Assembly (NCBI GenBank): GCA_964559845.1
Contig: CAZLJF010000057.1
Coordinates: forward strand, 1 to 10,288
DNA length: 10,288 bases
Origin: WSZY01 sp964559845
GTDB taxonomy: Bacteria; Pseudomonadota; Zetaproteobacteria; Mariprofundales; Mariprofundaceae
Direction of reading: 5' to 3'
Shown here: positions 1 through 6,677 of the stretch, piece by piece
Numbering within the stretch: position 1 is the first letter of the stretch
Layout: the number at the start of each line of letters is the position of its first letter
Translations under genes and position numbers: made by a program
Notes under the pieces: generated by a model
Database searches by the model: none
Seen by the model: only the letters and a program-made list of their open reading frames with translations
Told to the model about the DNA's origin: nothing

Positions 1-51
1 CGGACACGCGGATTATGATTCCGCTGCTCTAACCAACTGAGCTAAAGCGCC
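1..51 (-). tRNA. tRNA-Met (CAT), elongator type, 5' part only
   Basis: Read on the - strand, the gene begins at base 51 with GGCGCTT (acceptor strand), then TA, a D-arm GCTC/GAGC around AGTTGGTTA, and an anticodon stem GCGGA/TCCGC enclosing the 7-base loop ATCATAA with anticodon CAT. The window edge cuts it in the variable/T-arm region, so the T-loop, the acceptor 3' strand and any CCA are not visible. The GCGGA/TCCGC stem is like elongator tRNA-Met of alphaproteobacteria as I recall it. It lacks the three G-C pairs of initiator tRNA. A CAT anticodon can also mark tRNA-Ile2 (lysidine-modified), which the missing half would help exclude. Confidence 0.9.
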
Positions 52-72
52 GTTCCGACTAATGGAGCGCGC

Positions 73-100
73 ATTGTAAGCAGGCATGATAGTTCGTCAA
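73..100 (-). promoter_or_regulatory. sigma70-type promoter of the tRNA gene
   Basis: On the - strand, a -35 box TTGACG (bases 100-95) and a -10 box TACAAT (78-73) are separated by 16 bases. Each box matches the consensus at five of six positions. The -10 box is followed at once by GCGCGC, a GC-rich discriminator of the kind found at stringently controlled stable-RNA promoters. Transcription would start near base 66, about 15 bases before the tRNA 5' end. Growth-rate or ppGpp control is inferred from the discriminator only. Confidence 0.8.
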
Positions 101-204
101 TGCCAAAATGATGTCTGAACGATACAGGCGACATTGCATTTGTTTACTCGTATGCCATCATCGCGAACTACTTTTATCCGATAGATTTGTGAGTAATAAA
201 ATAG

Positions 205-1227
205 ATGACAAACGATAGCGTTAAGCCAATGAGGATCCTGTCCGGTATGCGCCCTACGGGGAAATTGCATCTGGGCCATATGAAAGGCGTACTGGAAAAC
301 TGGCTCCAGCTTCAACATGAGCATCACTGTTTTCTCTTTGCGGCCGACTGGCATGCACTGACTACCGATTATGCCAATCCGGAAATCGTAAAAAAGACTA
401 TCTGGGATATGCTCGTCGACTGGCTTGCTGTCGGTATTGATCCTGAGAAGGCTGTCGTATTCATCCAGTCCGAAGTGCCTGAGCATGCAGAACTGCATCT
501 GCTCTTCTCCTTCATGACACCGCTCTCATGGCTGGAGCGTGTGCCGACCTACAAGGATCAGATCGAGCAACTCAAAGAGAAGGATCTTGGAACCTATGGC
601 TTCCTTGGTTACCCGCTGCTGCAGGCAGCCGACATCCTTATCTACCGTGCTGATGCCGTGCCGGTGGGCGAAGATCAGGTGCCGCATGTGGAGCTGACCC
701 GCGAGGTAGCCCGCCGCTTCAACCATCTCTACCGGCAGGGCATCCCTCCCCTCTTTCCCGAGCCGAAGTCGTTGTTGATGCCTGCATCCAAGTTGCCGGG
801 ACTGGATGGCCGGAAAATGAGCAAGTCTTATGGCAATACCATTGAGATTGCTGAGGAGTGGAAAGTTACCGAGAAGAAGGTGAAGACAATGCCGACCGAT
901 CCTGCCCGTGTTCGCCGTGAAGATCCCGGTACGCCGGAGAAGTGTCCGGTCTGGGATTTCCACAAGATCTATTCCGATGAGGAGGAACGTGCTGAAGTGC
1001 AGCATGGCTGCACCACGGCAGGTATCGGCTGCCTTGATTGTAAAAAGATTTTGTTGAATCATCTTGAGGAGGAGCTGCAACCGATCCGCCAGCGCCGTAT
1101 TGAAATTGCCGCCCACATGGATGATGTGCATGACATTGTCCGTCACGGCAATGAACAGGCGCGCCATGAAGCCTCCCGCACCATGGAGAAGGTCCGCAAG
1201 TCACTGAAGATGGGCTACCGCGTCTGA
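205..1227 (+). CDS. trpS: Tryptophanyl-tRNA synthetase (class Ic)
   Basis: Cytosolic enzyme that activates tryptophan with ATP and charges tRNA-Trp. The 340-residue length is normal. The class I signature appears as HLGH at residues 22-25, the family motif GEDQ at 155-158 and the KMSKS loop at 204-208. The C-terminal anticodon-binding half has cysteines 247, 269, 276 and 279 (C-X21-C-X6-C-X2-C), close to the [4Fe-4S] motif known in Thermotoga maritima TrpRS. The sequence resembles that branch throughout, for example RILSGMRPTGKLHLGH. The start is uncertain: ATG at 205 has only a distant GAG upstream. Met9 at base 229 matches where the Thermotoga protein begins, but it also lacks a clear Shine-Dalgarno. 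It is the first gene of the + strand run. I see no convincing promoter between it and the divergent tRNA promoter. Confidence 0.97.
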   Translation: MTNDSVKPMRILSGMRPTGKLHLGHMKGVLENWLQLQHEHHCFLFAADWHALTTDYANPEIVKKTIWDMLVDWLAVGIDPEKAVVFIQSEVPEHAELHLLFSFMTPLSWLERVPTYKDQIEQLKEKDLGTYGFLGYPLLQAADILIYRADAVPVGEDQVPHVELTREVARRFNHLYRQGIPPLFPEPKSLLMPASKLPGLDGRKMSKSYGNTIEIAEEWKVTEKKVKTMPTDPARVRREDPGTPEKCPVWDFHKIYSDEEERAEVQHGCTTAGIGCLDCKKILLNHLEEELQPIRQRRIEIAAHMDDVHDIVRHGNEQARHEASRTMEKVRKSLKMGYRV

Positions 1228-1268
1228 TGCAGCCCCGCGTGATTGATCAGACAGAGAGGCAGGCAGAG

Positions 1269-2048
1269 ATGGATGAGTCTGCAGCAACTGTGGAGCACAC
1301 AGAAGCTGCTCCTGAACTGCAAACGGCCATCCCTGATCTTCCGCCTGTCCAGCTTGATGCCTTTGAAGGGCCATTGGATATCCTGCTGCACCTGATTCGC
1401 AGCCAGAAGATGGAAATCTTCGACATCCCGATTGCCACTGTCACTGCTCAATACCTTGAAATCATCAAAGCCAACAAGGTTCAGGATCTGGATGTGGCTG
1501 GCGACTACCTGGTCATGGCCAGCACACTGATGCAGTTGAAAAGCCGGATGCTGCTTCCCCGCCCTGAAGTGGATGACGAAGGCAACCCGATTGATCCGCG
1601 TGAAGAGCTTGTTGCCCGGTTGATTGCCTATGAGCAGTACCGCCTTCTGGCTGAAGAGCTCGATGCCCGTCCTCGCCTTGGTCGAGACATCTTCCAGCGC
1701 TCAATCTTTCCTGAAGCAAAGCTTGTAGAACGCCCGTTGGCGGAGCCTGACCTCGATGCCCTGCTGCTGGCTTTCAGAAGCGTTCTGAAACGCGTTGGTG
1801 GTGAGATCCGGCATCAGGTATTCATGGAGACAATGAGTGTCCGTGAACAGATGCAGGTGGTCATGGAAGCTGTTCGTGGCAGCAGCATACAACTGGATGA
1901 GCTTCTGGCCGGCCAACCCGGCCGTGAAGCGCTGGTGACCACCGTGCTGGCGATACTTGAACTGTGGCGGCAACGGCTGATTACCGTGATTCAGAATGAT
2001 TGTTATGCATCTATTACACTACTGGCGAAAGAGGAGATTGCAGCATGA
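1269..2048 (+). CDS. scpA: Segregation and condensation protein A (kleisin partner of SMC)
   Basis: ScpA is the kleisin that bridges the heads of the SMC dimer and binds ScpB. The complex compacts and helps segregate the chromosome. The family N-terminal helix motif FEGPLDILLHLI is present, and the C-terminal winged-helix segment (ILELWRQRLITVIQND) closes the protein. I chose ATG at 1269 (259 residues) because GAGAGG at 1254-1259 lies 9 bases upstream. An in-frame ATG at 1227 overlaps the trpS stop as TGATG and would add 14 residues, so translational coupling to trpS is also possible. The N-terminal stretch before the kleisin motif is acidic and low in conserved features. The SMC gene itself is not in the window. 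Confidence 0.93.
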   Translation: MDESAATVEHTEAAPELQTAIPDLPPVQLDAFEGPLDILLHLIRSQKMEIFDIPIATVTAQYLEIIKANKVQDLDVAGDYLVMASTLMQLKSRMLLPRPEVDDEGNPIDPREELVARLIAYEQYRLLAEELDARPRLGRDIFQRSIFPEAKLVERPLAEPDLDALLLAFRSVLKRVGGEIRHQVFMETMSVREQMQVVMEAVRGSSIQLDELLAGQPGREALVTTVLAILELWRQRLITVIQNDCYASITLLAKEEIAA

Positions 2049-2707
2049 GTCTGCTCCATCAGATTGAAGCGCTGCTGCTGGCCAGTGATGAGCCATTAAC
2101 ACTGCAGAAGCTGAGAACCCTGTTTGAGGAGACATCATCATCCGACCTGCGTGAAGCGCTGATCACACTGGAGGCGCACTATCAGGATCGCGGCATCCGT
2201 ATTGTGCAGGTAGCCGGCGGCTGGCAGTTCCAGACTGCGGCAGAATATAGTGAAACCGTATCCAGACTCTGGCAGACACGGCCTGCCAGACTCTCCCGCT
2301 CGATGCTGGAAACACTGGCAATTATTGCTTACCGGCAACCCACCACGCGTGCGGAGATTGAAGCATTGCGAGGCATGAAGGTTTCCAGCTCCGTACTTGG
2401 CGGTCTGCAGGAGCGCGGCTGGGTGAAGGTGCTTGGGCGTAAAGAGGTTCCCGGACGTCCGCATCTTTATGGCACTGGCAAGGCATTCCTGATCGATTTC
2501 GGCCTTAACTCGCTGCGTGACCTTCCGGACTCCTCACAATTAATGGATGAGGATGAAGTCATCCGGAATGTTGAGGCACAATTGGCAGAAAGCGGCCAAC
2601 TTTCCGGGAGTGGCAAAGAGAATAATCATACTGAACTGAATCAGGCCGGCATGGCCGAAGTCAGTAAAGAGCATCATGCAGAAACCGAAGACAGCAGCAA
2701 CGCCTGA
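2045..2707 (+). CDS. scpB: Segregation and condensation protein B
   Basis: ScpB forms a winged-helix dimer on ScpA and completes the SMC-ScpAB condensin. The 220-residue product begins MSLLHQIEALLLASDEPLT, the usual ScpB opening. It carries the second winged-helix signature LETLAIIAYRQPTTRAEIE and the GRPHLYGTGKAFLIDFGL region. After about residue 165 comes an acidic, polar tail with no recognisable domain, common in ScpB. The ATG at 2045 overlaps the scpA stop as ATGA and has GAGGAG at 2031-2036. The frame is open further upstream, to an ATG at 2000, but that lies inside scpA and lacks family similarity. The stoichiometric partners ScpA and ScpB are therefore probably translationally coupled. 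Confidence 0.95.
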   Translation: MSLLHQIEALLLASDEPLTLQKLRTLFEETSSSDLREALITLEAHYQDRGIRIVQVAGGWQFQTAAEYSETVSRLWQTRPARLSRSMLETLAIIAYRQPTTRAEIEALRGMKVSSSVLGGLQERGWVKVLGRKEVPGRPHLYGTGKAFLIDFGLNSLRDLPDSSQLMDEDEVIRNVEAQLAESGQLSGSGKENNHTELNQAGMAEVSKEHHAETEDSSNA

Positions 2708-3563
2708 GCGAAAAAAAACGAAAGAGAAATCGCAGTCCGGGCTCAAGAAAAAAGCCCTGCCGCAGTCCCGCAAGTCAGAGCTGCGCAAACCGGAGCCCCG
2801 GAAGGCGACACCGGCAGACTCGGGCGAACGCATCAATCGCTACCTTGCCAGCTGCGGTATCTGTTCACGCCGCGAGGCGGATCGATGGATTGATGAAGGA
2901 CGTGTCACGCTTAATGGCAAAAAGGTTGCCCGGCCCGGCATCAAGATTGACAGGAATGATATTGTTGCTGTCGATGGCAAGGTGGTCGCACCGGCTGCCA
3001 ATTTTACCTATATCCTCTATAACAAGCCACGCGGCCTGTTATGTTCGAGAAAAGATACGCGCGGCAGGCCGCTGATTTATGACCATCTGGATATCCCTGC
3101 CAATGTACAATCCATCGGTCGGCTGGATATGGACAGTGAAGGGCTGCTGCTGCTCACGGATAACGGCACCCTGGCGCAGGATCTGATTCACCCGGGCGCC
3201 AGGCTTCCACGCCAGTACCGTGTACGCATTACCGGCCAGCTGACCCTGGAATCACTGGAATCACTGCGCAATGGCGGCATCGACATGGGTGACGGGGATT
3301 TCAGTGATCCCTGGGATATCGTTGTTGATTCAGAAACCAGGGGCCATAGCTGGATTACCGTCACCATCCATCGCGGACGCTGGCGTGAAGTGCGCCGAAC
3401 CCTTGCTGCCTGTGGTCATGAAGTGCGGCGCCTGATGCGTACACGCTTTGGGCCGATCAAACTTGACCCGGAAATGCCTGCCGGAGCCTGGCGGCCGTTA
3501 AAAGCAGCCGAATTGAAAAAGCTGAAAACGGCAGCGGCATATCGTAAAGAGAGAAAACGATGA
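2676..3563 (+). CDS. rluB: rRNA pseudouridine synthase, RluB/RsuA family
   Basis: Isomerises a specific uridine of rRNA to pseudouridine; RluB of E. coli modifies 23S U2605. Residues 1-50 form a lysine/arginine-rich, probably disordered tail with 16 basic residues in the first 43. An S4 RNA-binding domain starts near residue 52 (ERINRYLASCGICSRREAD). The catalytic motif GRLDMDSEGLLLLTDNG spans 148-164, with the nucleophile Asp151. The late family motif usually written GRN(R/H)xVRR reads GRWREVRR at 234-241, with Trp where Asn is usual. The gene follows scpB, a frequent arrangement for this subfamily, and overlaps it by 32 nt. ATG 2676 is the only ATG, GTG or TTG in frame between the upstream stop (2637) and the S4 domain. 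The exact rRNA target is inferred from scpB linkage; RsuA, RluE and RluF are relatives. Confidence 0.9.
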   Translation: MQKPKTAATPERKKTKEKSQSGLKKKALPQSRKSELRKPEPRKATPADSGERINRYLASCGICSRREADRWIDEGRVTLNGKKVARPGIKIDRNDIVAVDGKVVAPAANFTYILYNKPRGLLCSRKDTRGRPLIYDHLDIPANVQSIGRLDMDSEGLLLLTDNGTLAQDLIHPGARLPRQYRVRITGQLTLESLESLRNGGIDMGDGDFSDPWDIVVDSETRGHSWITVTIHRGRWREVRRTLAACGHEVRRLMRTRFGPIKLDPEMPAGAWRPLKAAELKKLKTAAAYRKERKR

Positions 3564-4231
3564 GACGCGCCTCTCCGATGGAAGTCTACCAGCGCCTCCA
3601 TGCTCACTATGGAGATCAGCACTGGTGGCCGGCAGACACGCCATTCGAAATGATGGTGGGAGCTATCCTCACCCAGAACACACGTTGGCAAAATGTCGAA
3701 GATGCCATCCGGAACCTGAAACAGGCCAACATGCTCAATCCCGAGTCCATGATCTCCTGCGATATCAACCGCCTTGAAGGGCTGATCCGTCCATCGGGTT
3801 TTTTCCGTCAGAAAGCCAGACGCCTTTTTGAACTTTCCAACTTTCTGCTGGCGCATGATGGTGTCCGTGGCCTGAAACGCTGGCCCACCATGTCGCTTCG
3901 GGTACGGCTGCTGGATGTGTACGGCATCGGCCCTGAAACGGCGGACTCCATACTTCTTTACGCACTGGACAAGCCCCTGTTTGTTGTCGATGCCTATACC
4001 AAACGTATTTTCAGCCGCCTGGGGCTTTTTGAAGCCACCATGGACTACGATGATGTGCAGAACTACTTCTTTCAGCGGCTTCCCAATTCGTTGCAACTCT
4101 TTCAGGAGTATCACGCCTTGATTGTCGAACATGCCAAGCGGCACTGCGCTTCCAGGCCTCAGTGTGATGACTGCCCGCTTTTCGATATGTGCCAGAGCGT
4201 CTGCGAAATTGACAGACTCAGCGAGCTTTAG
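3560..4231 (+). CDS. Endonuclease III-family (HhH-GPD) DNA glycosylase with 4Fe-4S loop
   Basis: Base-excision-repair glycosylase of 223 residues. The N-terminal GAILTQNTRWQNVEDAI (34-50) is typical of the Nth-related subgroup that includes archaeal Mig and Helicobacter MagIII. The helix-hairpin-helix is VYGIGPETADSI (120-131), followed by the catalytic aspartate in VVDAYTKR (Asp144). Cysteines 196, 202, 205 and 211 make C-X5-C-X2-C-X5-C, near the endonuclease III cluster pattern C-X6-C-X2-C-X5-C, so a [4Fe-4S] loop is likely. Endonuclease III has a lysine for AP lyase chemistry inside its HhH (GxGRKTA). Here that position is Glu126, so this enzyme is probably a monofunctional glycosylase. 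The substrate (alkylated, mismatched or oxidised base) cannot be read from sequence. ATG 3560 overlaps the rluB stop as ATGA and has AAAGAGAG upstream. Confidence 0.88.
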   Translation: MRRASPMEVYQRLHAHYGDQHWWPADTPFEMMVGAILTQNTRWQNVEDAIRNLKQANMLNPESMISCDINRLEGLIRPSGFFRQKARRLFELSNFLLAHDGVRGLKRWPTMSLRVRLLDVYGIGPETADSILLYALDKPLFVVDAYTKRIFSRLGLFEATMDYDDVQNYFFQRLPNSLQLFQEYHALIVEHAKRHCASRPQCDDCPLFDMCQSVCEIDRLSEL

Positions 4232-4243
4232 AACGCCTGACAA

Positions 4244-6046
4244 ATGTGGATTGAAGCTCCCGTCACCCTGACTGATCTGCCTCGTGAGCCGGGTATCTAT
4301 CGTATGCTCGATAACAAACGAAAGGTTCTCTATATCGGTAAAGCGCGGAACTTAAAAAAGCGGGTTTCCAGCTATTTTCAGCGCAAGCCCGATTCTCCAC
4401 GTACGCAAGCGATGGTGGTACAGGTTCGTGATATTGAGTTTGTCATTACGAGTTCCGAAGCCGAAGCACTGATTCTCGAACATAACCTGATCAAACAGCT
4501 CAAGCCTCGATATAATGTGCTGCTGAAGGATTCCAAATCCTACCCCTATATCCTGCTGACTGATGAGCGATATCCCCGCCTGAAACTCTATCGCGGCAAC
4601 CGTAGCGAAGCGGGTGAATATTTTGGCCCTTTTCCCAATGCCGGAGCGGTCAGGCAGACACTGCATATCATGCAGAAGGCATTCCTGCTGCGCGATTGTG
4701 AAAATCCGGTATTCAACAATCGCTCCCGCCCCTGCATGCAGCACCAGATTGGCCGCTGTACAGCCCCCTGCTGCGATCTTGTTCCTCATGAGCAGTATAA
4801 CAAGCAGGTGAACGAAGCCAGAAAATTCCTGAAAGGGCAGGATGCTTCACTGCTGAAAGCGTGGGAAAAGGCGATGCAGCAGGCATCCGAAGCGATGCAG
4901 TTCGAGGCAGCGGCGGCTTTCCGTGATCGCATTCGGGCACTGCGTACGATCCTTGCCGGCAGTGACCATGCTGAACTGCCTGACAATGCCGATGCCATCA
5001 TGCTGATCCGTCATGCCACATCGGTGAACGCCTGTGTCGGTGTACGGCGCAACGGACGCAATCTTGGCATCCATAATATCAAGGTTGATCAGGCCGTTGA
5101 AGCCGACGATTTCGAGATTTTCCAAAGCCTGCTAATTGAACGCTACCGGCAGGAATCCCCGCCTGCCGAGATTCTACTGATGATTTCTGAAACAGAGCGT
5201 ACCGAACTACAACGTCTGGTACGACTGCTGCACGGCAAATCAAAGGCGACGGTTCGGGTGCCTAAACGCGGGGCTCGTGCAAACTGGCTGCAAGAGGTGA
5301 AACACTCCGGTGAACAGGCAGTTGCCAGCCGCTCCGGCATCGATCAGCAGGCGGCCTTTGAGGCACTTGCCGAGCTCTTTGATCTGGATGAGGTGCCTCA
5401 GAGTATTGCAGCGGTGGATAACGCCCATCTGGGCGGCAAACAGACGGTGGCAGCCATTACCTACGCCAACTGGAATGGCCCGGACAGGGCTCACTATCGC
5501 AAATACAGACTCGATGATGTGCCTGCCGGCGATGATTATGAGGCAATGCGACAGGTACTCACCCGCTTCTTTCGTGCCATCAATGAGGATGCCATCCCCT
5601 GCCCGGATCTGATGCTGATTGATGGTGGCAAAGGACAGCTCTCTGTTGCGATGGAGGCTGCCGGCGAATCCGGATTAAGTGACCTCAAACTGATTGGCGT
5701 GGCCAAAGGCAAAAGCCGCAAGCTGGGTAACGAGGTGCTCTGGTGTTCGTGGAAGGATGGCTCTTTGGCTCCCGGTAAACACGCTCCTGCCCTGCTGCTG
5801 ATTGCCCGTGTCCGCGATGAGGCACACCGCTTTGCCGGTCAGTACATGCGCAAACGCAAGAAACAGAGCATGTTCACCTCACAACTCGACAGTATTCCCG
5901 GCGTTGGCAAGGCCAGGCGTACAGCGCTGCTCAAACATTTTGGTGGCATTGACGGCATCAAAAAAGCCGGACGCGACCAGATTGCCGAAGTCCCCGGCAT
6001 TTCTGATAAGCTTGCGGACTCAATTTTTCAGACATTTCATAAATAG
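4244..6046 (+). CDS. uvrC: UvrABC excinuclease subunit C
   Basis: Makes the two incisions of nucleotide excision repair after UvrA/UvrB damage recognition. The 600 residues hold all expected parts. The GIY-YIG nuclease for the 3' cut has Tyr19, Tyr30, Arg40, Glu79 and Asn91. Cysteines 152, 164, 172 and 176 have exactly the spacing of the Fe-S cluster ligands reported for E. coli UvrC. A UVR helix pair that contacts UvrB lies at about 201-235. The RNase H-like nuclease for the 5' cut has Asp392, Asp460 (LIDGGKGQL) and His528 (RDEAHRF). A tandem helix-hairpin-helix closes the C-terminus (IPGVGKARRTALLKHFGG onward). It starts 12 bases after the glycosylase stop without a clear Shine-Dalgarno, which suggests coupling. 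The RNase H motif reads VDNAH where DISH is common, a mild variation. Confidence 0.98.
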   Translation: MWIEAPVTLTDLPREPGIYRMLDNKRKVLYIGKARNLKKRVSSYFQRKPDSPRTQAMVVQVRDIEFVITSSEAEALILEHNLIKQLKPRYNVLLKDSKSYPYILLTDERYPRLKLYRGNRSEAGEYFGPFPNAGAVRQTLHIMQKAFLLRDCENPVFNNRSRPCMQHQIGRCTAPCCDLVPHEQYNKQVNEARKFLKGQDASLLKAWEKAMQQASEAMQFEAAAAFRDRIRALRTILAGSDHAELPDNADAIMLIRHATSVNACVGVRRNGRNLGIHNIKVDQAVEADDFEIFQSLLIERYRQESPPAEILLMISETERTELQRLVRLLHGKSKATVRVPKRGARANWLQEVKHSGEQAVASRSGIDQQAAFEALAELFDLDEVPQSIAAVDNAHLGGKQTVAAITYANWNGPDRAHYRKYRLDDVPAGDDYEAMRQVLTRFFRAINEDAIPCPDLMLIDGGKGQLSVAMEAAGESGLSDLKLIGVAKGKSRKLGNEVLWCSWKDGSLAPGKHAPALLLIARVRDEAHRFAGQYMRKRKKQSMFTSQLDSIPGVGKARRTALLKHFGGIDGIKKAGRDQIAEVPGISDKLADSIFQTFHK

Positions 6047-6070
6047 AGAGACATATTCTCCGGAGTCATT

Positions 6071-6334
6071 ATGAGTAAAGAATCACCATTAACATTTCCC
6101 TGTGAGTTTCCGATCAAGGTGATGGGAGTAAACTCCGATTCATTTGAGAATGAGGTGTTCATGATTGCCAACCGGCATATCCCCGATCTTGGCGAAGCTG
6201 CAATCCGGTCACGTCCAAGCAGCTCAGCCAAATATCTCTCCGTTACCGTCACATTTACAGCCCGGAACCGCGAGCAACTGGACAGTCTCTACCGCGCCTT
6301 TAACAAGCATCCTGATGTGAAGATGGTGTTATAA
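6071..6334 (+). CDS. ybeD: YbeD-type DUF493 protein
   Basis: Small 87-residue protein of the YbeD/DUF493 family, which has a ferredoxin-like alpha/beta fold resembling ACT-type regulatory domains; its role is not established. The recognisable pattern is FPCEFPIKVMG near the start, RHIPDLGEAA mid-protein, SSSAKYLSVTVTFTA, then EQLDSLYRAF and a terminal VKMVL, closely parallel to E. coli YbeD. The ATG is preceded by CGGAG (6061-6065) with a 5-base spacer. It begins 24 bases after uvrC and is probably the last gene of the transcription unit. In E. coli ybeD sits beside lipoate genes. Here its neighbours are uvrC and gltB, so context does not point to lipoylation. Confidence 0.9.
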   Translation: MSKESPLTFPCEFPIKVMGVNSDSFENEVFMIANRHIPDLGEAAIRSRPSSSAKYLSVTVTFTARNREQLDSLYRAFNKHPDVKMVL

Positions 6335-6486
6335 TCCGCCTTTAATTTTTTGCCGGTTTTGGGTTCTCTATTCCCCAAAATTACTCCACGCATGAGCAGG
6401 CCCATCAAAGTGAAGCGGCTGCTGGATTCCGGGTGTTCATACAGTAAAAGAAAGCGGGAGTATGATTAAGCACAATTCATCCAGAT

Positions 6487-6495
6487 TGATAATCA
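6487..6495. repeat. Palindromic 9-mer TGATAATCA, copy 1
   Basis: TGATAATCA is symmetric around its central base and recurs exactly once more in the same intergenic gap, 191 bases downstream at 6678-6686. A shared regulator site is possible, but a short AT-rich repeat may also arise by chance. Confidence 0.3.
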
Positions 6496-6569
6496 GCTGT
6501 CGCTTCTCATTCATGTTTCTCTTTTAGCATAATCCCCTCTTCAGGGTCACCCATCCTTTTCGGAAGCAG

Positions 6570-6585
6570 TGGAGAATTATCTCCA
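6570..6585. promoter_or_regulatory. Inverted repeat TGGAGA-ATTA-TCTCCA, candidate operator
   Basis: Six-base arms TGGAGA (6570-6575) and TCTCCA (6580-6585) are perfectly complementary around ATTA. The left arm coincides with the -35 box of the candidate gltB promoter and the rest fills the 5' half of its spacer. A dimeric repressor bound here would block RNA polymerase. No family consensus that I know matches it, so the operator role is inference. Confidence 0.4.
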
Positions 6586-6598
6586 ATTTCGCTATATT
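6570..6598 (+). promoter_or_regulatory. Candidate sigma70-type promoter for gltB
   Basis: A -35 box TGGAGA (6570-6575, four of six consensus positions) and a -10 box TATATT (6593-6598, five of six) are separated by the ideal 17 bases. Transcription would begin near 6605 and give a leader of about 100 bases before gltB. A second possible start uses the extended -10 element TGTGATAAT (6676-6684), about 22 bases before the gltB ATG, but it has no good -35 box. Confidence 0.4.
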
Positions 6599-6677
6599 GC
6601 GCCGCCGCCATTGATGCGGTACTGAACCCAGGGAGAAAACAGCACCTTGCATGGATATATGCATTGCACTAACCCTG

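Noticed and set aside
1..51. tRNA gene as an integration site for a mobile element
   Set aside because: No integrase, direct repeat of the tRNA end or foreign-looking genes are present, and the 3' end of the tRNA is outside the window.
3416..4243. A 275-codon open frame on the - strand opposite rluB and the glycosylase gene
   Set aside because: It is fully antisense to two genes with clear family motifs and shows no recognisable domain. It is an artefact of codon use.
6357..6380. Terminator hairpin TTTTGGG/CCCAAAA after ybeD
   Set aside because: The stem is weak with a 10-base loop, and no U-tract follows it on either strand.
6392..6469. Small basic 25-codon ORF on the + strand
   Set aside because: There is no Shine-Dalgarno upstream and no recognisable similarity. 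An ORF this length is expected by chance.
6437..6514. 25-codon ORF on the - strand with a hydrophobic C-terminal half
   Set aside because: Only a weak purine stretch precedes it and no promoter is evident, so it cannot be told from chance.
6652..6668. Sigma54 promoter upstream of gltB (TGG ... TTGCA)
   Set aside because: The GG at 6653-6654 and GC at 6666-6667 are separated by 11 bases. Sigma54 needs 10, and the rest of the -24 box does not match.
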